The notes: generated by a model not told the origin, from the sequence alone. A DNA stretch of 27,912 nt from Ichthyophthirius multifiliis (GCF_000220395.1 NW_004086114.1:1-27912), one strand, 5' to 3'. Counted from the stretch's first letter, positions 1 to 11,417 are shown. A program made the numbers and translations.

Positions 1-500
1 TTTTATTATATATATTTTAATTCAATATATAATTAGTAAAATGTATTAAATAAAAAAATATATTTATATATATAATTATATAAAATATATTTATAATAAT
101 TTTAATAAAAAAATATTTTTATTATTAATATTAAAATATAATTTACAATATAAAATTATTATTAATGCAATTTAATAAATATTTAATTTTTTATAAATTA
201 TAATTAACAAAAATGCCTTTTTAATTATAATTAATACATAAAAAATATCTTAATAGTATTTTATTTTTAATTAAAATTATAATAAATATATAATGAAATT
301 AAAAATATCAATATATCATAATTTTTTACATATTGTTATTTACTAAGTATATTTTTCTTATTTATCATGTTATTATTTCTAATATATTTTGTCTAATATA
401 TATTTAATTTAATAATCTTTATTTAAATTAGCAATAATAAAAAAAATCGAATAGAATTATATTATATATATTTATAATATATATAAAAAAATAATAATAT
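1..500. other. A+T-rich 5' flank without recognisable gene
   Basis: This stretch is almost pure A and T on both strands. I see no open frame with the richer base composition that marks the genes here. It presumably contains the promoter of the ARF-like gene that starts at 501; the bases just before that ATG are A/T only. Confidence 0.6.
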
Positions 501-1399
501 ATGGGTTTCCTTTTTTCTAAAATTGTTAAAAAGTTATTTGGAATTAAAAATCAATTTAATATCCACATAGTAGGTCTTTAAAATGCTGGAAAAACCACAA
601 TTTTATATAGATAGTATATATTTTAATTTTTTAATCTTCTATTGAGTATAAAATAATATTTTTAGCAATTTAGGTAAAGTTATTGAAACGACTCCTACAT
701 TAGGAAGTAATATGGAAGAAGTTACGCATAATAATGTCCATTTAAAAGTTATTTTATTTGTATTTACAATTATTTTATATTATAGAAAAAAAGGTATGGG
801 ATTTAGGAGGTATAAGCAAAAAAAATAAATAATTTTTTTATGAAAAAAATGAAAAAATAATTTTTATTTTTATATTTTTTATTTAAAAAAAAAAAAAAAA
901 AATCAATGTAATGAAAAATTATTAAATAAACAAAAAGGTTAAAAATCTATAAGATAAGTATGGGACGAGTATTTTAATTAAAGTGATGTAATTAAATAAT
1001 CATTTATTTTTGATACAAATTAATATTTTAAAGGCTATTATTTATGTAATAGATTCAAAAGATACTAGCTTGTAGAATGAAAGTAATGAAGAATTTTAAA
1101 AATTATTAAAAAATGAATTATTAAAAAACTCTGTAATTTTAATTTTTGCAAATAAATAAGATTTAGAAAATGCTATGAGTACGGATTAAATTGTAGAAAA
1201 ATATAAACTTTCTGATATAAAATCTCATTGTTGGCATATTTAAGTTTTTTTAAAATAATATATATTTTTATATATAAATAAAATATTATTATTTTTATAT
1301 TGATTTTTTTTAAAAAAGGCATGTAGTGCTATTAATAATTAAGGCTTAGAAGAAGGTTTAGATTGGATAGTCGAAAAACTGTTAGAAAAAAATAAATGA
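501..1399 (+). CDS. ARF/ARL-family small GTPase, five introns
   Basis: Encodes a 183-residue ARF/ARL GTPase, a membrane-recruited switch of Golgi/endosomal traffic. Exons: 501-613, 666-747, 794-809, 938-987, 1034-1243, 1319-1399; all five introns (46-128 nt) are GT...AG and join in frame. The protein shows MGFLFSKIVKKLFG with Gly2 for N-myristoylation and an amphipathic helix, the P-loop GLQNAGKTT (residues 25-33), PTLG as switch I, VWDLGGQKSIR as switch II, ANKQD and CSA as the guanine-binding motifs, and a closing GLEEGLDWIVEKL helix. WDLGGQ-S-IR followed by DAIIYVIDS resembles ARL1 more than ARF1, which is an inference. TAA and TAG are read as Gln (for example Q27 in the P-loop); TGA at 1397 ends it. 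Length and motifs are normal for an active GTPase. The family is secure; the exact orthologue is not. Confidence 0.93.
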
Positions 1400-1883
1400 A
1401 ATATATTTTATTAATAAATATATATATATAAATAGATAATTTGATTTTATGTATTTTAAAATTAATATTAATACTTTTAGGAATATTTATTATTTCATTT
1501 ATACTGTATTTATTAATTTTTTGGTTTTGTTTTTTTCACTTTTTTAAAAATTCAATTAAAGTTAAAAAAAAGAACATAATCTATTTTTTATATTTAAATA
1601 TAAAGTTTTTTGAAAAATAATTTAAAAGAGAAATGAATATTTATTAATTATTATTTTTTTTTTTTATTTACATTTTATTCAAATTTATAATATTTTGTTA
1701 TTTATTTTAAATTTTTATTAAAATTAAATTATTAATAATTATTTTCACAAATAATAAAATAACATATAATATAATATTTTTTATTTAATAATAATAAATT
1801 ATAGATTAATGATTTAATATACATAAATATATATAAAAAGTTTATTTATATATATAATTATTATAAAAAAAAAGTAAAACTAC
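1400..1883. other. Intergenic A+T-rich stretch
   Basis: This lies between the convergent ends of the ARF-like gene (+) and the Myb-like gene (-). Hydrophobic frames can be read, including one whose ATG overlaps the upstream TGA at 1396, but their composition matches the surrounding spacer. I do not support a gene here. Confidence 0.5.
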
Positions 1884-2584
1884 TCACCTATATTCTTTTA
1901 ATATTCTTGTGAAAAATTTTTAATGATGAGATCTACATTAACTTGAAGTCCTTGTTTTTATCATAGGACTCATAAATTTAAAGATTTTATTATTTTTATT
2001 TAATTCTTTATCATTTTTAATTAACAAGTCAATATTTTCTAAACAATATTTAAGATATTAAATATTTTCTCTTTCATCCCAGTGATATATTTTTCTTTTC
2101 TTTTTTTTCTAGAACTATATAATCTTACATAATATTTTTCTAAAATTTAAAGTAATTCCATTTTAATTTTATTTTTAAGTTCTTAACTTTAATCTTCATT
2201 TTCTTCTTGTTATTTTATAATTTATTCCTATTATATATAAATTTATTTATTCTATTATTAATTTTGTTAAATCTATATTTCTTCTTCCAATTTATTTCTT
2301 TATTAATTATCAATTATTATGTCTTCATATTAATATATTTCAATCGTTTTTTAAATCTATTAAATTTAATTAGAATTTTAAATATTATTATTACTATCAT
2401 TATATAGAAAAAAGCCTTCTATTTATATATTAGACTCTAAATCATTACTCATATTAGCAATTAATTAACTAAATAAATCAGTATTGTAAGCATTTCTTGT
2501 ATTAAAAGTAGATTAAGCTTAACTAAAATAATTTTAGTCATCATCTACTTATAAATCTATATTATTTAGGTATGCAAAGCTCAT
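1884..2584 (-). CDS. SHAQKYF-type Myb/SANT-like DNA-binding protein
   Basis: Minus-strand gene of about 223-226 residues, likely a nuclear DNA-binding protein. The N-terminal two thirds (exon 2584-2129, 152 codons) is Gln/Asn-rich, with many Gln encoded by TAA/TAG. The C-terminus carries a single Myb-like repeat: YHWDERENIQYLKYC supplies the first helix and its Trp, and TRTSSQCRSHHQKFF matches the SHAQKYF recognition-helix class (CCA1/Reveille-like Myb proteins, common in ciliates). The Myb part is in another frame from the N-terminus. They join if a very short GT...AG intron is removed: 2128-2109 (20 nt) or 2128-2100 (29 nt), both of which restore the frame. It stops at TGA (1886-1884). The start is the first ATG in the frame. 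Family call is from the helix-3 motif only; targets are unknown. Confidence 0.7.
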
Positions 2585-2910
2585 GTTTTATTTAAGGTGG
2601 TAATTTCAGGAAAAGATAAAAAATAATTTTTTATTATTTTTTATTTATCTTTAATTATTTAAAGTGTTTCTTTTTTAAAAAAATAAAAGTATTGGTTTCA
2701 TTATAGTTTAAGCAATTTTTAATATATTAAAATATTATATTTATATATGTATCTTTTCCATTATTTTTATTTTTTTTTTAAAAAAACATATTATATTTAT
2801 TAGCAAAAATTAATTTTTAATATAAAAAAAAAAAATTAAATATATTAAAAATACTAATTAAAATTATATAAGAATATTTATTTATATTAATAAAATATTA
2901 AAAAAATATA

Positions 2911-2956
<46 letters not shown>

Positions 2957-3043
2957 AATAATATAAAAACTCAAATTTTTTATTTTTTTAAAAATAACAA
3001 TTAATTAATATATACTCAAATTATTCGTTTAATCAAAAAAAAA
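2585..3043. other. Divergent intergenic region
   Basis: This is the spacer between the divergently transcribed Myb-like (-) and B-box (+) genes, so it should hold both promoters. It is A+T-rich with a long AT dinucleotide run; I see no gene or distinct regulatory motif. Confidence 0.6.
2916..2953. repeat. (AT)n microsatellite
   Basis: An uninterrupted alternating AT run of 38 bases in the spacer between two divergent genes. It is self-complementary and could extrude a hairpin. Similar shorter runs occur near 8950, 12015, 18783, 25380 and 26635. Confidence 0.9.
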
Positions 3044-4867
3044 ATGATTTGTCAAAAACATAAAAAATAATATATATATATCTGCTTAAGTGAATATTGT
3101 ATATTGAAAAAAAATAATTTATTTTTTTGTTAATCTTGTATAAACCATAAAAGTCATTAATTTGAATTAATTGATTGTTTCAAAGAATAAATCAAGCTTA
3201 GATATAAAAATGAAATTTAAGATAAATAAATATGCAATTAATATATATAATTAAAAAAATCTTAATATTAATCTAAAATAAATATTTAGTTAAAAAACTT
3301 AGAAGATGAATTAAAAAAAGAAATTGAAACTTCTTTACAAAAATATTCTTAAGAAAAATCATAAACCGAAATATCTCTTGAACTTTTATAGAAAAATCAA
3401 ATAAACTAAATAAATATCAAAAGTTTAAATAAACTTATTTGGATAAGAAAAGGGAAAATCGGTCCTTAATAAATACAGAAAAATATTAATTAGTATTTTG
3501 AATGTTTGAATGATTAAATTCTATAAAACCTAGAAGGTAAGAATAAAAATATTTGCCAATTACTTAATATTAAAGGCGTATTAGATTAAGGTTCGGAAAA
3601 TCTAAAATAAATAAAAGCTTAATAATAATCTCCTTATGGACTTAGAGGATTTTGTTAAATAAATGAAAAAGAAATTTTGGTTGTGCATTGTAATTGTATA
3701 AGATTAATTAATTGTGAGATATAAAATATTGTTGATACATTTTATTTAAAAAAAATTTCAATAAATTTTAATTTTATTATATAAAAAAAATCATAAAATG
3801 AATTTTTTTGCTTTAATAGAGGAAATAAGATTATAGAATATGTAAAAATTAGTAATTTATAGTAAAAAAGAGCTAAGTTTATAAATGTTTAAAATGCAAT
3901 ATTTTGCTGTGAATTTTTTTAAGGAAAAATTTTTGTAGGAAGTCATCTAGGAATAATAACAGTATATTAAGAAAACTAATTAAATCTAAAAATGATTAAA
4001 AAAATATAAATCATTGTTAAAGAAATTATTATAACTTTAAAAATAATGGATTCTACCAGTTTAATTTGTATTAAATAAATATATATAAATATAAATATAT
4101 TTATATATATATATATTTTTATTTTTATAATATTTATATAAATTTTTTATTAATTTTTTATATTAAATTTTGATATATATCTAAATTTATATTATTATTT
4201 ATTATATTTATTACCTTTTTATTTTTTTTATTTTTTTATTTGTTATTTCATTATTTTCTTTTATTGTAAAAACTTAATTAATTAAAAGTATTTAATTGAT
4301 TTTTTTAAGATTATATTTTATATAATTACAATAAAAATTATTTATATTTATATATATATATATATTTATATATATTTAATACTTTTTTTTTTACACATAT
4401 TATGTTTTTAAAAAGGTGGATTTTTTAAATAATATGAAATTGGAACTCTATTTCTTATTAATTTTATAAATGAAGAAATCATAAGAGAAATATCAATAGA
4501 ATGTTATTCTAGAATTCCTATTATTTATGATATTTTTTTAAAGAAATTAAGTACTACTGGTTTCATATATTATTTAGGTAACTTAAATATAGAAAACACT
4601 ATATAATAATATTATTATTAAAATAACAATTTATGTAATTATAATACATATTAATTATTTCATGATTCTTAAACAATGTTTGACAATATTTTGATATTAT
4701 TTAATCCAGATAAGTCATCAATAGTTATTTTCGATTTTATAGAATAAAAAGTATTGAAAGAAATCGATATACATATTTAATTTGTCCAAAAAGTTATTGG
4801 AATATATTATATAAATTTTAAAATTGTACTTATTTTAGATAATTATAATGTTTTATTTTTTAATTGA
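3044..4867 (+). CDS. B-box-like zinc finger protein with C-terminal beta-propeller-like region
   Basis: A 491-residue protein in two exons, 3044-4067 and 4416-4867, with a GT...AG intron of 348 nt that is long for this window. The first 45 residues place Cys and His as in a B-box: C3-x2-H6, C16, C21, then CQSCINHKSH. Next is a Lys/Gln/Glu-rich, probably coiled-coil, segment (about residues 70-130). The C-terminal two thirds shows repeated hydrophobic strand pairs such as FCCEFFQGKIFVGS and GIITVYQ, which look like WD40/beta-propeller blades but lack clean WD dipeptides. B-box plus coiled coil plus propeller resembles a TRIM-like layout, and such proteins are numerous in ciliates; no RING is visible. 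Splicing restores TGT-GGA across the junction. Start is the first ATG, ten bases after an A run. Molecular role unknown. Confidence 0.75.
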
Positions 4868-4957
4868 ATTTTTTTTATATTTTATTATTTATAAGTAATT
4901 TTTTTTTAATTAATTTTTCTAATTTATAATAAAAATATTTTTATAAAATTAAAAAAA
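4868..4957. other. Short A+T-rich spacer
   Basis: Ninety bases between two genes on the same strand. It holds only A/T sequence ending in an A8 run directly before the next ATG, the usual start context in this window. Confidence 0.6.
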
Positions 4958-5608
4958 ATGTAAATTGAATGGATTGCTATAATAATATTTTTTGGTTTTA
5001 TGGCTTTTTTAAGGATTATAGCTTTTAAAAAATCATATAAAAGACATTTAAAATAGCATACGCATCCTTATGATTTAGCAAAATAAGTAATTGCTTAAAA
5101 TCAAACCAAACATACAGCTGAATAATTAAATAATATTTATAGTGTCGAAAAGATTTCATAGTTAATAGGATATAATATTGGTTGTTTAATAAGATTTAGT
5201 ATATATTATTATTTTTTAAAAAATGCTTATACATTTTAAATATATATTCTTAGTTAATGAATAATAGCCTAATTTAGATGATATTTTTGATAAATTGAAA
5301 AATATTAATTTATATATTTTTATTGTTAAATAATATAATCAAAATAATAAGTAGAAAATTTCTGAATATTTTACTGTTTTAGGTTCTGTTGTTGGCCCTG
5401 TAAATAAAATAATATATTTTTTTTTAATATTAAATTTAAATGTTTTTTTTGTAAATAAAAGCACTTAGATATATTTAGTTAAATTAAAAACCATATTAAA
5501 AATTTACCAGAAAGCTAAAAGAATAAAAATAAAAATTAGCATGATTATATAGAATAATATATTTAATTTATAATTGAGGAATTAAGTTCTTACATTTTTG
5601 GTTTTTGA
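4958..5608 (+). CDS. Small single-pass membrane protein, unknown function
   Basis: A 177-residue protein in three exons: 4958-5198, 5254-5399, 5462-5608. Both introns (55 and 62 nt) are GT...AG and conserve the frame. Residues 4-20 (EWIAIIIFFGFMAFLRI) form one N-terminal transmembrane helix or signal anchor, followed by basic residues (KKSYKRH), so the rest is likely cytosolic. The body is polar and helical with one hydrophobic strand (NLYIFIV) and a short YFTVLGSVVGP segment. I recognise no family. The first exon has the richer G+C typical of real exons here, and three exons joining in frame support a true gene. Stop is TGA at 5606. Confidence 0.72.
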
Positions 5609-7061
5609 TAATTAATTTTATAGATATTTTTTATATATAAAAAATATATATATATAAATGTATAAATATATATATTATATATTTATATATATATTTAATG
5701 ATTATATTTTTTATTATATATTTAAATTTTATTTTATAATTTAAAATTATATATTTATTAAATATTATTTAATATTATTATTATATTTTTTTTTTTTTTA
5801 TTAAATATTTAGGTTATATATTTTTATTTAATTTAAAATTTTTTTTCATATTTTTTTTTTATAAGAATTATTAATTTTTTTTTAATAATTTTTTTTTTTT
5901 TTTTAATAATATGTTAATATTATATTATTAATATTATAATATTTTAATATTTATCCTTTATATGAATTTATTTTAATATTTTATTTAATAATTAATTAAA
6001 AAATTTATCAGATAATACAATATATATATATTTTTTTTTAAATCCAATCATACTTTTATTAAATAAAATTATTAATTATCACTTTTATTTTTATTATTTT
6101 AAAAAAATTTAAAAATTTAATTAATCATAAAAATAATTATTTTTTTAATTTAATTAACAGTCTAAAAACTCTTATTATTTATTTTTTAAAATTAATTAAT
6201 ATTTTTTTTTAAATAAATTATTATTTAATGTATCAATTTATTTTTTATTATATTTTTATTTTTTTATTAAAAGAATTGATTTTTTTTTTTAAATATATTT
6301 CTTATAACTTAAGTGAATTAAATATTAAAAATGAATATTTATTTATATATAAAATAAAAATAATTAATTTTTATTTAAATAATTTTAATATAAATATCAA
6401 ATAAGTATTTAATTATACATTCCTTTTAGTAATTTATTATAGAAATTAATAAACCTTTTTATCTATTAAATTTTTAAGAAAAAATCATTAAATGTTTTTA
6501 ATTTTTTATTTCTATTAAAAAATCTTTATTTAGTTAAATATGCTTTTAAAAATATATTTATACTTTATTTTTTGAGTTTGATATATTTTTATAATATTAA
6601 AATAATCAATAAATGTAAAATTAAATTCTTATAAACTTAAAAACTAAGTAAATTTAATATAATATATTCATTTATAAAAATAAAAAACATTTGAAAATAA
6701 ATAAAAACATTATTAAATACAATAATTAATAAAATAAATATTTAAAAAAATTAAATTAAATTTATAAGAATAATTTAAATTATTAATAAAAATATTGTTT
6801 AAAAAAAAAATATTTGAAATTTAATATTAATTTCTATTGCTTTTTTAAATTGTATTTATTTTTAATTATTTATGTTTTAATTTTATAGAATAGATTATTT
6901 TAAAATAACTTCTTTTAAAAGCTATATATTTTATTTTGGAATATTTAAAATAAAAATTAATTTTTATTTTTAAGTTGTTAATATTAAAAAAAAATCACAT
7001 TTTTTTTAATAATATAATTTAATTGAAAAAAAAATAAAATATCTCCCACAAAAAAATAAAA
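5609..7061. other. A+T desert, no gene seen
   Basis: About 1.45 kb of almost pure A and T, with long T and A runs. TGA codons are common in all frames and no stretch shows the composition of the genes. It must include the promoter of the gene that starts at 7062. Confidence 0.6.
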
Positions 7062-7454
7062 ATGCTAAAAGAAAATAAAGGATTTGAAAAATAGAAAAGT
7101 TTTTAGGGCAGACATCATTATAAAAAATCTCATACTGAATATAATAAAATATAAAATTTTATTTAATAGTTAAATAAAAGTTAACTAAATACAGAAAATT
7201 AAGATGTTGAATCTAGAATTAATAATTGGCTTGATTATAATGGAATAAATATGGTTAAACCAGAAGATAATTAATATGATTTTTATGATAAAAGAAGATT
7301 TATGGCAGTTAGTAAAACTATATATGAAACTGTAACTGATGCTATAAACAAAGATAATGAGCTAAATTCAAAATAAGAATTTTCTTTAAGATTTTTAGAT
7401 CTTGCAATAAAAGACTCAACTAAATTAAAATGTTAATAACCTAGTTTTTAATGA
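7062..7454 (+). CDS. Small hypothetical protein, unknown function
   Basis: An intronless frame of 130 residues flanked on both sides by more than a kilobase of A+T spacer. The base composition rises sharply exactly over this frame, which is the main reason to call it a gene. The N-terminal 45 residues are basic and polar, with many TAA/TAG Gln codons. The middle (ESRINNWLDYNGINMV then YDFYDKRRFMAVSKTIYETV) has regular Trp/Tyr/Phe spacing suggestive of a small folded helical domain. There is no signal peptide or transmembrane segment. I recognise no family. ATG follows an A-rich context and the stop is TGA at 7452. Confidence 0.6.
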
Positions 7455-8949
7455 AATATTAAAAGATAATAAAATATATTAATAATAAATATACTAAAAT
7501 AATATTTTCTAATAATTGATATATTAATATTTTTATTTTAAGCAAATTAATTATTATGTATTTATAATAATAATTTGTAAAGAATTAATTTTTAATGGTA
7601 TTTTATAAATACAATTAAAATGTAATTACTAATAAGTTTATAATTATATAAAGATAAATTTTCAATAATATTAATTTTTAATTTTCTTAAAATATTTGAA
7701 ATTTTTATTTTAAAATTAATAATTTACTTAATAAATAAAATAAAAAAACATTATATTTAAATTAATATTTTTAAACAACTATTTGACATTTAAAATTAAA
7801 AAAAATTTATTTATTTAAATTTATAAAAATTATATAAATTTATATTATTCATAAACAAATTCTTATTACCTTTAAAAATTTATACATATAACTTTTTTTA
7901 TTAGATTATTAAATTAATAAAAATATAAGCTTAATTTCTAATTTTATATAAGAAAAATTTCGTTTTGCTTTTCTTTTATTTTAATTAGAATATTGCTTTT
8001 ACTAGGTTATACTAATTTTATAAAAATATTTGAATATTTATTTTATTAATACAATATTTTAATTTTAATTATATATTTTCTAATTTATTAATATTTGAAA
8101 TTATTAATTATTATTTTAATTATAAAATTATGATGGATTTTTTATATATTTATATATCGAAATTTATAAAAGTTTTTTTTATTTAAAGAACGTAATTAGT
8201 ATTAAAGTTCAAATAATAATATTTTGTTTAAAATATTTCTATTTGCTTACAAAAAAATTATCAAAAAATAGTATTATTTAATATCAATTTTTAATAAATC
8301 TAAATAAATATATTCATATGAAATTTAATTATTGAAAAATAGAATTGTGTTAACAGAAAAAATAGTGTAACTTAATAAACAATTTAATATTTTTTATATA
8401 GACTAAAATATTAATAAATTATATAATATTAATTGTTAAAATATATAAGAACTAAATAATAAATAAATAAAAAATAAAAAAAAAGAATTAAAAATTGATA
8501 GATTTATATATATTACATATAATATTTTGTTATATTTTAATTAAAATATATTCATTCTAATAAGTTTTTAAATCTATAATATGAAATAAAATATTTTATT
8601 AATAGTTTTAGATAAATGAAAGAGAATAAGTTGAGGTTTATACTTATTAAATAATTATTTATTGTAAAAAAAATATTTTATAAAAATTAATTAAAATAAT
8701 TTGAAATAATTAACTAAGAAACAGATATATCATATAATACAAAATTTATTAATAATTTTCAAAATAATTTAAAAATTAAATAAATAAAGAAAAAATATCT
8801 TAATTAATTTATTTTATATTTTAACTTTTAAAATTTGAATAAATTAAAAAAATGTAAAAAATATAAAAATAAATAATATAAAATTATATATTTAAATATT
8901 AAAATTATTATGAAAAAAAAAAATTATATAATTTATTATAATATAAAAA

Positions 8950-8981
<32 letters not shown>

Positions 8982-9147
8982 AAAATATATTTTAATTAAT
9001 ATATATGTTTATAGATATATATTTTTTTTATCATTTTTTATAATATATATATTAATTTTATTTCATTTTCTATTCTTAAAATATATTTTTTTTTATTATT
9101 ATAAATATCTTTTTATAATTAATTTATTTCAATACTAAACCAAAAAA
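7455..9147. other. A+T desert, no gene seen
   Basis: About 1.7 kb of nearly pure A+T with an AT run near 8950. No coding-like composition, tRNA or repeat family was seen on either strand. Confidence 0.6.
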
Positions 9148-9249
9148 GGTTATCGGCATTCGTGCTTCTCAACCTGTTTTCTTCTTTAGTTCTAGCATAA
9201 ATTTAAAGCGCCTAACTTTTTACTTTGATTTCAATCCAGTGTAATCACC
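9148..9249 (-). ncRNA. Candidate structured RNA gene (Pol III-like terminator)
   Basis: A sharply bounded island of higher G+C inside A+T spacer. Read on the minus strand it is preceded by TATATAAAG, runs about 100 nt, and ends immediately before T6 (A6 at 9142-9147 on the plus strand), as RNA polymerase III transcripts do. The last bases form a hairpin: GGTT near 9174 pairs with AACC at 9148-9151, with an inner GCA/TGC stem capped by CGAA. An upstream element pairs AGTT with AACT. I could not match it to 5S, tRNA, U1-U6, SRP or telomerase RNA; there is no CAACCCCAA-type template. A plus-strand RNA is possible, since that strand has a TTCG-capped hairpin. A short protein exon cannot be fully excluded. 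Confidence 0.4.
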
Positions 9250-9776
9250 TTTATATAGATGATAGCAAATAATATTTTTTTTATATCTATTTACAGATAT
9301 TATAAATATAACTCTTATAATTAATATATATATATATATTTTTTCATTTTTATATAAAATTTATTTTATTTTAATTTAAATTTAATTTAATTTTTATTGT
9401 TGTTTAATATTTATCAATAATCATATTTTTCTAATTAAATATTTTTTTTTATTTTATTTTCTTATGTATATATAATTAAAAGAATTTATAAAAGTAAAAG
9501 TAAATTCAAATTTTAATTTTATTAAAATAATTTTAAAATATCTTTATATTTGCATATATAAATAATAATTTATATTTTTTTAATTTTCAAATTAAAATTA
9601 AAAATAAAAATTTAAGAAAAAAAAAAAAAAAAAAAAACTAAACTCATTTTAAAAACAATTAAAATGTATACATAATTGTATTATATATTTACATATATAT
9701 AAATGAAAGATATTATATAATTTTAATTTTTTTTTTATTATTTCAAAATTTTTTTGTTAATTATTATTTTATATTC
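9250..9776. other. A+T-rich spacer
   Basis: No gene seen. It contains a long A run (about 9619-9637) and T runs; composition is spacer-like throughout. Confidence 0.55.
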
Positions 9777-10046
9777 TCAAATGCCGAAATTCTATTATTA
9801 ATTTTTTTAATTAGTTTTTTTATTCGACATTTATTTGAGGATTAATTTTTTAAAAATTTCATTATTAGAGAGTCTCTTACTTATTTTACATAAGATTTTA
9901 TTTTATTATTAGTTGAATAATTTTTTCTCTTTTTAATATTATTCTTCAGAAAAATCTATCAAATTATTTGTAAAAATAATAGTTTTTTAAATCTTAGTTT
10001 ATTTTAATAAAGGACTTGAAGGATTAGGATAAGGAATTTGTTTCAT
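9777..10046 (-). CDS. Small hypothetical protein, unknown function
   Basis: A minus-strand intronless frame of 89 residues beginning MKQIPYPNPSSPLL and ending NFGI before TGA. The start codon lies in AAAAAAATGAAA, the usual context here. The protein is basic (KISKRL, KKTNQK) and rich in Gln from TAA/TAG, with no membrane segment or motif I recognise. The local base composition is richer than the flanks, which supports coding, but an 89-codon frame is not rare in DNA where only TGA stops translation, so this is a moderate call. The end of the gene overlaps an imperfect inverted repeat (9776-9839). Confidence 0.45.
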
Positions 10047-10591
10047 TTTTTTATTCTTTAGCTTTAAATAGGTTATATAATATATTTTTTTTTATTTTTA
10101 TTTAATAAGGATAAAATTAATATTATATTTTTTATATTGTGTAAGTCAGATATTTAAAGAAAATAATTTAGTCGATTTGTATTATAATTATTTTTGTTTT
10201 AATTAATTTTTTTTTTTTTTTTGGAGGGATATTTGTAATTTGAATTTAGTAGGAATTAATAATAAATTATTTTATAAATAAAATTTTTTGAATTTTTTAT
10301 AAAAAAATATCTTTTGGAATATGTTAAAATATATTAATATTAATATATATTATTTTTTATTTTTTTAAAATAAATTTTCATTTTTTTATTTAAAATATAA
10401 TAAAATTATTTATTAATTTAATATAATTTATTATATATTTATATATTTATAAATTTAATATAATTTATTATATATTTATATATTATATATAATATATTTA
10501 TTTGTTTCAATTTATTTTTAGAAAATTAAAAATATAATAATAAAAAACTATACATATATTAACAAATATATTATAATAAATAATTAAAAAT
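10047..10591. other. A+T-rich spacer
   Basis: Spacer between two minus-strand genes. I see T runs and a duplicated A/T motif around 10415-10480 (two near-identical copies of TTTAATATAATTTATTATAT). No gene. Confidence 0.5.
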
Positions 10592-11268
10592 TCATTAATT
10601 TTTTTTCATATTTTTCATCTATGTTTCTTAATTAATTTTATCGAATTACTAATTATTAATATTTAGCATTTTTTCCCTATTAACTTATTCTTTTTTTTTT
10701 TACATTTACTTAATTTTATCACTTTTACTCATTTTTATAATAAAAATAGTTGATTCCAAAATAAGTGTTCCAATAAGAGCTAAAACAGCCAAAATCATAC
10801 TTTGTCCTTCGTTTAATCCCATAATAGTTTTTCCTAAATAATATCCACTAACTCCACTTAAAAAAACGTAAAAATAAAACTTATACCAAAAGAAACACTT
10901 TTTTCCATATCTCTTAAGTCTTCAGCAAAAAATCCTTTATTTTAATGATATAAAGACTTTATGCTTTATTAATATTTTTTTTCATTTATTCTTGCTTCTC
11001 TTTATATCCGTAGTTCTTATAATACGGGATTGTTTTATTATTCTAATAATATAAGGTTTTATCTATCTAATTCATAATATATCATTTCTGGTTTTATTAT
11101 TTTATGAAGGTATAATTTTTGACCTTATTAGGCTTAAGTGTTTTATTCTAAGATTTTTTAAGATAAATATTCATATTCTAATAAATTGAATTTATAATTT
11201 TCTATATTTATTTTTAATTTTTCTAATATTTGTTTATCTTTTTCTTTATCAAATTATATATAGACCAT
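10592..11268 (-). CDS. Vma12/TMEM199-like V-ATPase assembly factor
   Basis: Vma12-family proteins sit in the ER membrane and help assemble the V-ATPase Vo sector. The N-terminal 120 residues are cytosolic and helical, including PVLQELRIQREARINEKKYQQ, which matches the helix before the membrane domain in TMEM199/Vma12. DLRDMEKSVSFGISFIFTF leads into a first transmembrane helix; the second hairpin half reads LSGVSGYYLGKTIMGLNEG and then ILAVLALIGTLILESTIFII, with the family's Glu in helix two. The tail is Lys/Gln-rich. The two halves of the first helix lie in frames one base apart, and the slip coincides with a homopolymer of seven T (A7 at 10860-10866 on the plus strand); one more T would join them. 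No intron with good sites explains it as well. The real gene is probably intact and the base count wrong. Confidence 0.72.
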
Positions 11269-11304
11269 TTTTTTTTTAAATATTTTTTTTTTATTATTAT
11301 TAAT

Positions 11305-11337
11305 AAAAACAAACAAACAAAACAAAACAAAACAAAA
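11305..11337. repeat. AAAAC/AAAC short tandem repeat
   Basis: Imperfect AAAC then AAAAC units between two minus-strand genes. On the plus strand near 27113-27147 the complementary TTTTG unit is repeated; flanks of the two sites do not match, so they look like independent microsatellites. Confidence 0.8.
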
Positions 11338-11417
11338 TAAGATTTATTTATATATTTATGTAATTAAAAATACAAAATATTATGTATATATTTTTGTTTT
11401 TTTTTAAAAAAAATTAT

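Noticed and set aside
1396-1800. Hydrophobic plus-strand frame starting at the ATGA overlap with the ARF gene
   Set aside because: Composition equals the spacer, there are few G or C, and long TGA-free frames arise easily when only TGA is a stop.
2207-2407. 66-residue Leu/Ile/Phe-rich plus-strand frame
   Set aside because: It is the complement of the Gln/Asn-rich part of the Myb-like gene on the minus strand; its hydrophobic look comes from reading A-rich codons backwards.
9148-9249. Telomerase RNA, 5S rRNA or tRNA at the G+C island
   Set aside because: There is no run of C for a telomere template, no 5S internal control pattern and no T-loop or A/B-box of a tRNA; left as an unidentified RNA candidate.
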